Source: Paraburkholderia sp. LEh10 (GTDB lineage: Bacteria > Pseudomonadota > Gammaproteobacteria > Burkholderiales > Burkholderiaceae). From it: a stretch of 64,000 nucleotides of DNA. Positions 7,437 to 15,062 of this stretch are shown here, piece by piece. The translations under genes were made by a program, and so were the position numbers. How positions within the stretch are numbered: position 1 is the stretch's first letter; each line of letters starts with the position of its first letter. The stretch is taken from the NCBI RefSeq assembly GCF_017814945.1, contig NZ_JAGIPX010000035.1, forward strand, positions 20,404 to 84,403, read 5' to 3'. Below the pieces are notes generated by a model. The model did not search any database, was not told the origin of the DNA, and saw only the letters and a list, made by a program, of their open reading frames with translations.

Positions 7437-8159
7437 ATGCGAGTCGGTTTTTTCGTCACCTGCCTGATCGATCTGATGCGCCCCGAAATCGGCTTTTCCG
7501 CGATCAAGCTGATCGAGCGCGCGGGCTTCGAGGTCTTCGTCCCGCCCGCGCAGACGTGCTGCGGACAGCCGGCCTACAACTCCGGTGACAGACGCATCGC
7601 GCGCGACCTCGCGGAAAAGACACTGCGCGAATTCGAGCAGTTCGACTATGTCGTCGTGCCGTCCGGCTCGTGCGGCGGGATGATTCGCACGCACTACGGC
7701 GATCTCTTCGCCGACGATCCCGAACTGATGGGCCGCTTCGCGCGGCTGCGCCCCAAGGTCTACGAGCTGACCGACTTTCTCGCCACCGTCGCGAAGATCG
7801 AGCTGACGCCGGGCGAGTTTCAGGGGCCCGTCACGTATCACGATTCGTGTTCGGGCTTGCGCGAGCTGGGCGTCAAGCAGCAGCCGCGCGCATTGCTCGC
7901 GCAGGCGGGCGTCGCCGTCACTGAAATGAAGGGTTGCGAACACTGCTGCGGCTTCGGCGGCACCTTTGCGCTGAAGTTCGGCGATATCTCGACGGCGATC
8001 GTCGACGAGAAGTGCGCGAATATCCAGGCAAGCGGTGCGAGTGCCGTGGTGCTCGGCGATCTCGGCTGCATGCTGAATATTGAAGGGCGTCTGCGGCGCA
8101 CGGGCGACACCAACACGCGCGTGCTGCACATCGCGCAGGTGCTGGCGGGCGACGCCTGA
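7437..8159 (+). CDS. lutA: (Fe-S)-binding lactate-oxidation subunit (LutA/LldE/YkgE)
   Basis: Subunit of the LutABC-type L-lactate dehydrogenase complex. The 240-residue protein carries two cysteine-rich (CCG) domains of the heterodisulfide-reductase type. The first includes TCCGQPAYNSG and the second CEHCCGFGGTF; both motifs can hold a [4Fe-4S] cluster. The start is fixed by CCGGAGGAACACTC just upstream of ATG. It is followed 84 bp later by lutB, and a divergent IclR gene lies upstream. A lutC homologue is not found next to lutB. Confidence 0.93.
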   Translation: MRVGFFVTCLIDLMRPEIGFSAIKLIERAGFEVFVPPAQTCCGQPAYNSGDRRIARDLAEKTLREFEQFDYVVVPSGSCGGMIRTHYGDLFADDPELMGRFARLRPKVYELTDFLATVAKIELTPGEFQGPVTYHDSCSGLRELGVKQQPRALLAQAGVAVTEMKGCEHCCGFGGTFALKFGDISTAIVDEKCANIQASGASAVVLGDLGCMLNIEGRLRRTGDTNTRVLHIAQVLAGDA

Positions 8160-8243
8160 AGTGCGCGGCTGAAGTGCGGCTGGCCCGATCGCAATCGGTC
8201 GGCAAGCCGGTCATCACCCACAATCCCGATCCCCAAGGCCGTC

Positions 8244-9656
8244 ATGCAAGTCCAAACGATGCAGTTCAAGGCCCGCGCGGGCCAGAAACTCGCCGACCAG
8301 CGCCTTCAGCAGAACCTGACGAAGCTGTCGACGAAATTCGTGTCGGCGCGGGCGTCGGCGATGACCGCGATCGATTTTCCCGCCACGCGCGCCGCGCTCA
8401 AGGAGCGCCGCAACCGCGCGTTGCAGGACCTCGACGTGTGGCTCGAAACCTTCGAGCGCGAGGCGACGCGGCGCGGCGTCACCGTGCTATTCGCCGAGAC
8501 GACGCAGGACGCCGCGAAGCTCGTCGCCGACATCGCGCGCAAGCATGACGTGAAGAAGGTGATCAAGACGAAGTCGATGGTGTCCGAGGAGATGCGCCTG
8601 AACGAGGTGCTCGGGCAGATGGGCGTGCAGTCGATCGAAACCGATCTCGGCGAGTACATCCTGCAGATCAACGACAACGAGCCGCCGAGCCACATCATCG
8701 CGCCCGTCGTTCACAAGGACAAGGAAGAGATCGCCGATCTGTTCGCGAAGACGCACCAGCGCCCGCGCCTGACGGAGATTCCCGAGATGACGCGCGAAGC
8801 GCGCGAGATGCTGCGCCCGCATTTCATGACGGCCGACATGGGCGTCACGGGCGGCAACTTCGTGATCGCGGAGACGGGCTCCGTCGCGCTCGTCACCAAT
8901 GAGGGCAACGAAGGCATGTGCACGGTGATGCCGCGCGTGCATGTCGCGGTGACGGGCATCGAGAAGGTGCTGCCGACGCTCGAGGATCTCGCGACGGCGA
9001 TGCGTCTCTTGCCGCGCTCGGCGACGGGGCAGGACATCTCGAACTATTTTTCGGTCCTGACGGGGCCGCGCCGCGCGGACGACCAGGACGGGCCGGAGCA
9101 TATGTACGTCGTGCTCGTCGATGGCGGACGGACCGGGCTCATTGGCGGCGACTTTCAGGAGATGCTGCGCTGCATCCGCTGCGGCGCGTGCATGAACCAT
9201 TGCCCCGTGTATCAGAAGGTCGGCGGTCATACGTACGGCTGGGTCTATCCCGGGCCGATGGGCTCGGTGCTGACGCCGAGCTACGTCGGCATCGAGAAGG
9301 CGCTCGATCTGCCGCAGGCCGCGACGTTGTGCGGCGAGTGCAACAGCGTGTGCCCCGTCGGCATTCCGCTGTCGGACCTGTTGCGCAAGCTGCGCGAGCG
9401 TCAGATGGAGCGGCACCTGCGGCCGTGGCAGGAGCGCGCCGGACTTGCGCTGTGGGGTTATCTTGCGATGCGTCCGGCGGCCTATGGCCTCTTCACGAAG
9501 CTCGCCGTGCGGATTCTCGAGCGCATGGGCGGCACGAAAAAATCGATCGCGCGGCTGCCGCTCGGCGCCGGCTGGACGAGCACCCGCGAGATGCCTGCGC
9601 CCGTCGGCCGCACGTTCCGCGAACTGTACGCCGCGAGCAAGACACACATCGGCTAG
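8244..9656 (+). CDS. lutB: LutB/LldF iron-sulfur lactate-utilisation protein
   Basis: The 470-residue partner of LutA. The N-terminal two thirds form an LUD (DUF162) domain, with the typical KTKSMVSEEMRLNE and GNFVIAETGSVALVTNEGN segments. The C-terminal part has two [4Fe-4S] motifs, CIRCGACMNHCP and CGECNSVCPVGIP, then a helical tail. It should pass electrons from lactate oxidation to the respiratory chain. The gene ends in a strong terminator at 9681, so the operon here is only lutAB. The separate LUD protein LutC is absent and would have to be encoded elsewhere or replaced. Confidence 0.94.
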   Translation: MQVQTMQFKARAGQKLADQRLQQNLTKLSTKFVSARASAMTAIDFPATRAALKERRNRALQDLDVWLETFEREATRRGVTVLFAETTQDAAKLVADIARKHDVKKVIKTKSMVSEEMRLNEVLGQMGVQSIETDLGEYILQINDNEPPSHIIAPVVHKDKEEIADLFAKTHQRPRLTEIPEMTREAREMLRPHFMTADMGVTGGNFVIAETGSVALVTNEGNEGMCTVMPRVHVAVTGIEKVLPTLEDLATAMRLLPRSATGQDISNYFSVLTGPRRADDQDGPEHMYVVLVDGGRTGLIGGDFQEMLRCIRCGACMNHCPVYQKVGGHTYGWVYPGPMGSVLTPSYVGIEKALDLPQAATLCGECNSVCPVGIPLSDLLRKLRERQMERHLRPWQERAGLALWGYLAMRPAAYGLFTKLAVRILERMGGTKKSIARLPLGAGWTSTREMPAPVGRTFRELYAASKTHIG

Positions 9657-9680
9657 CTGCGTGCGCGAAGGCTCACCGCA

Positions 9681-9718
9681 AAAAGAGGCTGCATCGCGCG
9701 AGCGATGCAGCCTCTTTT
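9681..9718 (+). terminator. Strong terminator after lutB (bidirectional)
   Basis: A 13-bp perfect stem (AGAGGCTGCATCG at 9684-9696 with its complement at 9703-9715) has AAA on its left and TTTT on its right. It can end lutAB and also the convergent lipoprotein gene. Confidence 0.88.
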
Positions 9719-9763
9719 CGTTCGTTGCTGGTCCAACTGGCGCTTTCCGATCACGCCCGTCGA

Positions 9764-10264
9764 CTAGTGTGGTCTGCCGCCGTCGTTGTTCCAGGCATCG
9801 CCTCGACCGACGCTGCGGCCTCCACCGTAATTTCCGCCGCCCTGTTGCTGTCCCGCGCCGGCCTGCACGGGCGGACGGTTGCCATGCCAGCCAGCGGAAT
9901 TGCCACCCGCGTTCATGGGCGGATTCGCCGGCGGCGGAGGATGTCCGCGCGGCCCGCCGCCGTTCCCGCCGTTCCAGTTGCCGTGATCGTGGTTGCCATG
10001 GTCGTAACCATGCCCCCAGTAGTGGCGGTCATAGTCGCGGCCCGAATAGCCGCCGAAGCCCAGAAACAGGCTCGACTGCACGGGCGGCTCCGCGTACCCG
10101 TATGCGGGCACGCCATAGCCATCGTAATAGCCGTCGCCGTAATAGCCGTCGCTATAGCCGTAAGCGGGTGCGCCGCCGTATGGATACGCGACACAACCGC
10201 TGAGCGCCGCAGCGGCGCACACGGCGGCGATAGTGGGCGTGAGAGAAGGAATAAGACGTTTCAT
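9764..10264 (-). CDS. Tyr/Gly-rich predicted lipoprotein, function unknown
   Basis: A 166-residue predicted outer-membrane or periplasmic lipoprotein. The signal peptide ends in lipobox LSGC with acylated Cys24. The mature protein is low-complexity: a Gly/Tyr-rich block (~28-55, repeats such as DGYYGDGYYDGYG), then His/Asp/Asn/Gly-rich (~75-105), then Pro/Gly/Gln-rich with clusters such as GGGNYGGG. The start at 10264 is set by the signal peptide; an earlier in-frame start at 10300 is unlikely. I do not recognise a catalytic domain. Similar short lipoproteins are common in Burkholderia. The neighbours give no hint of function. Confidence 0.75.
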   Translation of the reverse strand: MKRLIPSLTPTIAAVCAAAALSGCVAYPYGGAPAYGYSDGYYGDGYYDGYGVPAYGYAEPPVQSSLFLGFGGYSGRDYDRHYWGHGYDHGNHDHGNWNGGNGGGPRGHPPPPANPPMNAGGNSAGWHGNRPPVQAGAGQQQGGGNYGGGRSVGRGDAWNNDGGRPH

Positions 10265-10535
10265 TTGAGTGTTAAGACAAGCGAGAGGCGCATTGCCCAT
10301 ACGTTATTTGTAGCGCCGATCGCGCATTACCGTTGTGTGCTTTTGTAAGGATTTCTTTCGGCAACCGAAAGTTAGCCCATGCCCGCCGCGCACGCGCATC
10401 GACTCATCGGACTGTTCATCTGGGGACAACGCTGTGTTGTGCCCGGGCGGGTTTATCCGGATTGCGTCCTCATCTACCATTTCGACTGGGCGGAGTGCGT
10501 CCCTGCACGACGTCCCAATGTGAGAGAACGAAATC

Positions 10536-10772
10536 ATGAAAAAGAAAATATCGGTGTATTGGCCATTGGCTATTGTGTTGCCGCTCGTGGCAATCGCTTA
10601 CCTGCATCTGTACAACGGGACGGCCGCGCAATCTTCGCAGTCGCCGCTGGCCGCCGATCGCGTATCGGCTGAGCTCGCGCGGACCGTATCGTACGGATTT
10701 GTGGGCGCCGACGCTGCGATGCCGACCCAGCCACTGTCCGCCACCGCGCGGATGCCCGCGCAGGTATTGTGA
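10536..10772 (+). CDS. Small predicted membrane or secreted protein, unknown
   Basis: A 78-residue product beginning MKKKISVYWPLAIVLPLVAI, with a basic N-terminus, one hydrophobic segment (about 5-25, followed by YLHLYNG) and a polar tail with no Cys. This fits a single-pass membrane anchor or an uncleaved signal. A GAGAG stretch lies ~8 nt before the ATG. It has no recognisable domain. It sits alone between a lipoprotein gene and the phosphatase. It could be a genuine small protein or a chance frame. Confidence 0.5.
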   Translation: MKKKISVYWPLAIVLPLVAIAYLHLYNGTAAQSSQSPLAADRVSAELARTVSYGFVGADAAMPTQPLSATARMPAQVL

Positions 10773-10824
10773 ACGGTTGGCCGGCAAGCCTGGCGTGGCG
10801 CCGGCGGGATTTTGCACGACTTTG

Positions 10825-10830
10825 TATAAT
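10825..10830 (+). promoter_or_regulatory. Consensus -10 element upstream of the phosphatase gene
   Basis: TATAAT lies 53 bp before the phosphatase ATG in otherwise GC-rich sequence. I see no good -35 at 16-18 bp; TTGCAC at 10812 is too close. The call rests on the -10 alone. Confidence 0.3.
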
Positions 10831-10883
10831 CGCGTCACTGTTTGACCCTTTATGACACTTGCGGCTGCGCCGCTCAGCCATTG

Positions 10884-11411
10884 ATGAAAACTGTCGCCAT
10901 CTGCTTCGTGTGCCTCGGGAACATCTGCCGTTCCCCGACTGCGGAAGGCGTCATGCGGCATATGCTGGCTGAGGCGAAGCTCGCTGATCTCGTGATCGTC
11001 GATTCGGCGGGCACGGGCGACTGGCACATCGGCGAGGCGCCCGACGAACGCGCGCAGCGCGCAGCCCGGAGCCGCGGTTACGATTTGTCGACATTTCGTG
11101 GGCGTCAGATTAGAGCCATCGATTTCGAGCGCTTCGATTTGATCATCGCCATGGACGACAAGAACGTCGCGGCGCTGCGGCAAGTTTGTCCTCCGGCTCA
11201 ACGGGACAAGATCCGGTTGTTGATGGATTTCGCGACGGGCGCGGTTGCGTCGGGCGCGATCGACGTGGAAAAAGGCGCGCCGGGTTTCGATACGCGCGAG
11301 GTCGTCGATCCGTATTTCGGCGGCGGCGACGGCTTCGAAACCGTGCTGGACCAATGCGAAGCTGCCTGCCGCGGCCTGATTGCGGTATTGCGGCCCCAAC
11401 TCACTCTCTAG
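10884..11411 (+). CDS. Low-molecular-weight protein-tyrosine phosphatase
   Basis: A cytoplasmic 175-residue phosphatase of the LMW-PTP family. The P-loop CX5R is C10-LGNIC-R16-S, and the general-acid Asp is D142 in DPYF. Family length is ~150-160, so this one is slightly long at the N- and C-termini. The start at 10884 places the P-loop at the usual distance; the in-frame start at 10842 would add 14 residues with no family match. It lies 110 bp upstream of iscR and is probably a separate unit, because the isc promoter sits between them. Its substrate is not evident, and there is no adjacent BY-kinase or polysaccharide cluster. Confidence 0.93.
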   Translation: MKTVAICFVCLGNICRSPTAEGVMRHMLAEAKLADLVIVDSAGTGDWHIGEAPDERAQRAARSRGYDLSTFRGRQIRAIDFERFDLIIAMDDKNVAALRQVCPPAQRDKIRLLMDFATGAVASGAIDVEKGAPGFDTREVVDPYFGGGDGFETVLDQCEAACRGLIAVLRPQLTL

Positions 11412-11452
11412 CACGAGTTTTCGTTAAGTAAATGACCCAAATGGGGATAGGG

Positions 11453-11477
11453 ATACTTGACTAAATTTGTCATGTAT
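11453..11477 (+). promoter_or_regulatory. IscR-type operator 1 (overlaps isc -35)
   Basis: This 25-bp imperfect palindrome, starting ATACTTGACTAAATTTGTCA, matches the published type-1 IscR consensus ATASYYGACTRWWWYAGTC... at all but about two positions. It covers the -35 hexamer TTGACT at 11457-11462. Confidence 0.8.
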
Positions 11478-11484
11478 TTATACT
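11457..11484 (+). promoter_or_regulatory. isc operon promoter
   Basis: TTGACT (11457-11462), a 16-bp spacer, and TATACT (11479-11484) form a good sigma-70 promoter, with a start near 11491 and a ~30-nt leader to iscR. Both hexamers lie in IscR-type sites, as expected for negative autoregulation by [2Fe-2S]-IscR. Confidence 0.75.
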
Positions 11485-11504
11485 TGACCAAACTTGTCGA
11501 GAAT
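11480..11504 (+). promoter_or_regulatory. IscR-type operator 2 (overlaps isc -10)
   Basis: The second copy begins ATACTTGACCAAACTTGTCG and lies 27 bp downstream of the first. It fits the IscR type-1 consensus less well (about four mismatches). It covers the -10 element and the start site. Confidence 0.7.
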
Positions 11505-11521
11505 AGCGGTTCCCACCACAT

Positions 11522-12046
11522 ATGAGACTCACCACGAAAGGCCGTTTCGCCGTCACGGCGATGATTGACCTGGCGCTGCGCCAGGAGCAGGGCCCGGTGA
11601 CGCTTGCGGGTATCAGCCAGCGCCAACACATCTCCTTGTCCTACCTCGAGCAGCTGTTCGGCAAACTGCGCCGGCACGAGATCGTCGAGTCCGTGCGTGG
11701 CCCGGGCGGGGGCTACAACCTCGCGCGCCGCGCGGAGGACGTGACGGTGGCGGACATCATCATCGCCGTCGACGAACCGCTCGATGCCACGCAATGCGGC
11801 GGCAAGGGCTCGTGCGAGGGCACGAAGCATCACGACGGCCATTGTATGACGCATGAGCTGTGGTCGACGCTGAACCAGAAGATGGTCGAGTACCTCGACT
11901 CTGTTTCCCTGAAAGACCTGGTCGACCAGCAACGAACGCGCGAAGGCGCGACGGCTGTGTTGCGCGACCGGCGCACCGAAGCGCCCGCCGTCGAGCCGCG
12001 CGTGGTGCCCAAAGGACCGAATTCCGTTTTCAACATGGCCGGCTGA
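11522..12046 (+). CDS. iscR: Fe-S cluster regulator IscR (Rrf2 family)
   Basis: A 174-residue Rrf2-family regulator that senses Fe-S cluster status and represses its own operon. The winged helix-turn-helix occupies ~1-65 (MRLTTKGRFAVTAMIDLAL; LSYLEQLFGKLR). The cluster ligands are C92, C98 and C108, with His residues at 103, 104 and 107. E. coli has Cys at 92, 98 and 104, so the third ligand is shifted by four residues here. It is first in a complete isc operon and lies behind two IscR-type operators. The C-terminal ~35 residues are Arg/Pro-rich and probably flexible. Confidence 0.97.
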   Translation: MRLTTKGRFAVTAMIDLALRQEQGPVTLAGISQRQHISLSYLEQLFGKLRRHEIVESVRGPGGGYNLARRAEDVTVADIIIAVDEPLDATQCGGKGSCEGTKHHDGHCMTHELWSTLNQKMVEYLDSVSLKDLVDQQRTREGATAVLRDRRTEAPAVEPRVVPKGPNSVFNMAG

Positions 12047-12116
12047 TAGCGCGCATCCAGACGTGCACAGCCTGACCCGCGAAGCCATACAGCACTGATG
12101 TTCCCCGGAGCGATTG

Positions 12117-13340
12117 ATGAATAACGACATTCCCCACCTGCCCATTTACATGGACTACAGCGCGACGACGCCTGTCGACCCGCGCGTGGTGGACAAGATG
12201 ATTCCGTACCTGCGCGAGCAGTTCGGCAATCCGGCGTCGCGCAGCCACGCGTATGGCTGGAATGCGGAGCGGGCCGTCGAGGAAGCGCGCGAAAACGTCG
12301 CCGCGCTCGTCAACGCCGATCCGCGCGAAATCATCTGGACGTCGGGCGCGACGGAATCGGACAACCTCGCGATCAAGGGCGCCGCGCACTTCTACAAGAG
12401 CAAGGGCAAGCATATCGTCACGGTGAAGACGGAGCACAAGGCTGTGCTCGACACCACGCGCGAGCTGGAGCGCGAAGGTTACGAAGTCACGTATCTCGAC
12501 GTGAAGGACGACGGCCTGATCGATCTGGACGTGTTCAAGGCAGCGCTGCGCGCGGACACGATCCTGGTGTCGGTGATGCACGTGAACAACGAGATCGGCG
12601 TCATCCAGGACATCGAGACGATCGGCGAGATCTGCCGCGAGAAGGGCATCATTTTCCACGTCGACGCCGCACAGGCGACGGGCAAGGTCGAAATCGACCT
12701 GCAGAAGCTCAAGGTCGACCTGATGTCGTTCTCGGCGCACAAGACGTACGGCCCGAAGGGTATCGGCGCGCTGTACGTGCGCCGCAAGCCGCGTGTGCGC
12801 ATCGAAGCGCAGATGCACGGCGGCGGCCACGAGCGCGGCATGCGCTCGGGCACGCTGGCGACGCACCAGATCGTCGGCATGGGTGAAGCGTTCCGTATCG
12901 CGCGCGAAGAAATGGCGACGGAAAACGAACGCATCCGCATGCTGCGCGACAAGCTGCTGCGCGGTCTGCAAGAAATCGAAGAAACGTATGTGAACGGCGA
13001 CATGGAGCAGCGCGTCCCGCACAACCTGAACATCAGCTTCAATTTCGTCGAAGGCGAATCGCTGATCATGGCCGTGAAGGACGTCGCCGTGTCGTCGGGT
13101 TCGGCGTGCACGTCCGCTTCGCTGGAACCGTCGTATGTGTTGCGCGCGCTCGGCCGTAACGACGAACTCGCGCACAGCTCGATCCGCTTCACGGTCGGCC
13201 GCTTCACGACGGAACAGGACGTCGATTACGTCATTAACCTGCTGAAGGGCAAGATCGCGAAGCTGCGCGACCTGTCGCCGCTGTGGGAAATGCACAAGGA
13301 CGGCATCGATCTGTCCACCATCCAGTGGGCCGCGCACTGA
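12117..13340 (+). CDS. iscS: Cysteine desulfurase IscS
   Basis: PLP-dependent cysteine desulfurase that supplies persulfide sulfur to IscU and to tRNA thiolation. The 407-residue product has PLP-lysine K209 in SAHKTYGPKG, and catalytic C331 in the flexible loop SSGSACTSASLEPSYVLRAL. It ends IQWAAH, like other IscS proteins, whose C-terminus contacts IscU. ATG at 12117 is preceded by CCGGAG; a TTG one codon upstream is a less likely start. It follows iscR by 70 bp and precedes iscU by 59 bp. Confidence 0.98.
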   Translation: MNNDIPHLPIYMDYSATTPVDPRVVDKMIPYLREQFGNPASRSHAYGWNAERAVEEARENVAALVNADPREIIWTSGATESDNLAIKGAAHFYKSKGKHIVTVKTEHKAVLDTTRELEREGYEVTYLDVKDDGLIDLDVFKAALRADTILVSVMHVNNEIGVIQDIETIGEICREKGIIFHVDAAQATGKVEIDLQKLKVDLMSFSAHKTYGPKGIGALYVRRKPRVRIEAQMHGGGHERGMRSGTLATHQIVGMGEAFRIAREEMATENERIRMLRDKLLRGLQEIEETYVNGDMEQRVPHNLNISFNFVEGESLIMAVKDVAVSSGSACTSASLEPSYVLRALGRNDELAHSSIRFTVGRFTTEQDVDYVINLLKGKIAKLRDLSPLWEMHKDGIDLSTIQWAAH

Positions 13341-13399
13341 GCGCACGCCGGATTGGTCGATAAACGCACGCAGGTTGAATCGAATCAAGGAGTGACAAC

Positions 13400-13816
13400 A
13401 TGGCATATAGCGACAAGGTTCTGGACCACTACGAAAACCCGCGCAACGTCGGCTCGTTTGCGAAGGACGACGACACCGTCGGTACCGGCATGGTCGGCGC
13501 GCCGGCTTGTGGCGACGTGATGAAGCTGCAGATCCGCGTCGGCGCGGACGGCGTGATCGAAGACGCGAAGTTCAAGACGTATGGCTGCGGTTCGGCGATT
13601 GCGTCGAGCTCGCTCGTCACGGAATGGGTGAAGGGCAAGACGCTCGACCAGGCGCTCACCATCAAGAACACGCAGATCGCTGAAGAACTGGCGCTGCCGC
13701 CCGTGAAAATTCACTGCTCGATTCTCGCGGAAGACGCGATCAAGGCGGCCGTCGCTGACTACAAGCAGCGTCATGGCGAAACGGCTGGCGCGGCGAGCAC
13801 GGAGCAGTCGGCATAA
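13400..13816 (+). CDS. iscU: Fe-S cluster scaffold IscU
   Basis: The scaffold on which [2Fe-2S] clusters are assembled before transfer by HscA/HscB. The 138-residue protein has the three ligand cysteines C37, C63 and C106 plus D39. It also has LPPVK (99-103), the recognition motif for the chaperone HscA, directly before IHC106. The start has AAGGAGTGACAAC upstream, a strong ribosome-binding site. The C-terminal ~12 residues (TAGAASTEQSA) are a low-complexity extension. Confidence 0.98.
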   Translation: MAYSDKVLDHYENPRNVGSFAKDDDTVGTGMVGAPACGDVMKLQIRVGADGVIEDAKFKTYGCGSAIASSSLVTEWVKGKTLDQALTIKNTQIAEELALPPVKIHCSILAEDAIKAAVADYKQRHGETAGAASTEQSA

Positions 13817-13980
13817 GCATCGGCGCATAAGCGGGCGCAGGCGCGCGTTTGAGCGCGGCCGCAGTGGCACGGCGCGGCATCGGAACGTGAATCCGACGCC
13901 CGCCGGAACGATTTGAAAAGCAGGCAGGGTCGCGACACGGGTCGTGAGCAGCGGCGGCGTGCCGCACATTGAGAAACGCT

Positions 13981-14304
13981 ATGGCAATTACGTTGACCGA
14001 AAAGGCAGCACAACACGTCCAGAAATATCTGGCCCGGCGCGGCAAGGGCGTCGGACTGCGGCTCGGTGTGCGCACGACGGGTTGCTCGGGCCTCGCGTAC
14101 AAGCTCGAGTATGTCGATGAGCTCGCGCCCGAAGACCAGGTGTTCGAGTGCAACGGCGTGAAGATCGTGGTGGACCCGAAGAGCCTCGCTTACATCGACG
14201 GCACGGAGCTCGACTTCGCGCGCGAGGGGTTGAACGAGGGCTTCAAGTTCAACAACCCGAACGTGAAGGACGAGTGCGGCTGCGGCGAATCGTTCCGCGT
14301 GTAA
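13981..14304 (+). CDS. iscA: Fe-S assembly protein IscA (A-type carrier)
   Basis: A 107-residue A-type carrier that receives iron or clusters from IscU and passes them to apo-proteins. The ligands C35 (TTGCSG), C99 and C101 (ECGCGESF) are all present. ATG at 13981 gives the standard MAITLTEKAA start. The gap after iscU is 164 bp, longer than elsewhere in the operon, and shows no gene. A terminator-like hairpin follows the stop. Confidence 0.97.
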   Translation: MAITLTEKAAQHVQKYLARRGKGVGLRLGVRTTGCSGLAYKLEYVDELAPEDQVFECNGVKIVVDPKSLAYIDGTELDFAREGLNEGFKFNNPNVKDECGCGESFRV

Positions 14305-14321
14305 GCGCGCGAGCCATGCTG

Positions 14322-14347
14322 AAAAGGCGGCCTGTGCCGCCTTTTTT
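14322..14347 (+). terminator. Terminator-like hairpin between iscA and hscB
   Basis: AAAAGGCGGC-CTGT-GCCGCCTTTTTT forms a 6-bp GC stem extended by A/T pairs, then a run of T. In mid-operon it probably attenuates, giving less hscB-hscA-fdx-iscX than iscSUA; this is an inference. Confidence 0.75.
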
Positions 14348-14431
14348 CAATTTCGACGCGCGCATTGCGCATTCGCATGTTGCCGCGATGTTCAACCTCG
14401 CTGCGCGCTTTAGACGGACGCAAGTAACCTG

Positions 14432-14959
14432 ATGGCCTCGCTGAACGACAGTCACTTCGCTCTTTTCGACCTGCCGGAGCAATTCGCGCTCGATACGCCG
14501 ACGCTCGACCACGCGTATCGCACGGTGCAGGCGCAGGTGCACCCGGACCGCTTCGCCGCGGCAGGCGACGCGCAGAAGCGCATCGCGATGCAATGGGCGA
14601 CGCGCACGAACGAGGCGTATCAGACGCTGCGCGATCCCCTCAGGCGCGCGCGTTACCTGTTGTCGCTGCGCGGCGTGGACGTCGGCGCGGAGAACAACAC
14701 GGCGATGGAGCCCGCGTTCCTGATGCAGCAGATGGAATGGCGCGAGGCGATCGAGGACGCGTCGGCCGCGAAGAACGTCGATGCACTCGATGCGCTGCTC
14801 GCGCAACTGCGCGACGAAGAGAAGGTGCGTTTCAGGAAGCTGGCTGCGTTGCTCGACAGCGGCTCGAATCAGGCGGCAGGCGAAGCGGTGCGGCAACTGA
14901 TGTTCATCGAACGCGTGGCGGCGGAAATCGGCACGCAGATCGAACGGCTCGACAACTAG
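14432..14959 (+). CDS. hscB: Fe-S co-chaperone HscB
   Basis: A J-type co-chaperone that brings IscU to HscA and stimulates its ATPase. The 175-residue protein has an N-terminal J-domain (~8-80) with the HPD triad at H37-P38-D39. A C-terminal three-helix domain (~90-170) binds IscU. Start ATG at 14432. It is followed by hscA after ~100 bp. Confidence 0.96.
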   Translation: MASLNDSHFALFDLPEQFALDTPTLDHAYRTVQAQVHPDRFAAAGDAQKRIAMQWATRTNEAYQTLRDPLRRARYLLSLRGVDVGAENNTAMEPAFLMQQMEWREAIEDASAAKNVDALDALLAQLRDEEKVRFRKLAALLDSGSNQAAGEAVRQLMFIERVAAEIGTQIERLDN

Positions 14960-15062
14960 CGTGTCGATGCGCGCGTTGCGTTGCCGTTCGAACGCACCAC
15001 CATCGCCACGCGAACACATTTGATCAGGACCGGGGCGAAACCTGCCCCGAAGAAGATTCCAG

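Noticed and set aside
8918..10348. Plus-strand frame overlapping lutB and the lipoprotein gene
   Set aside because: Runs out of frame through lutB and across a strong terminator; no family resemblance.
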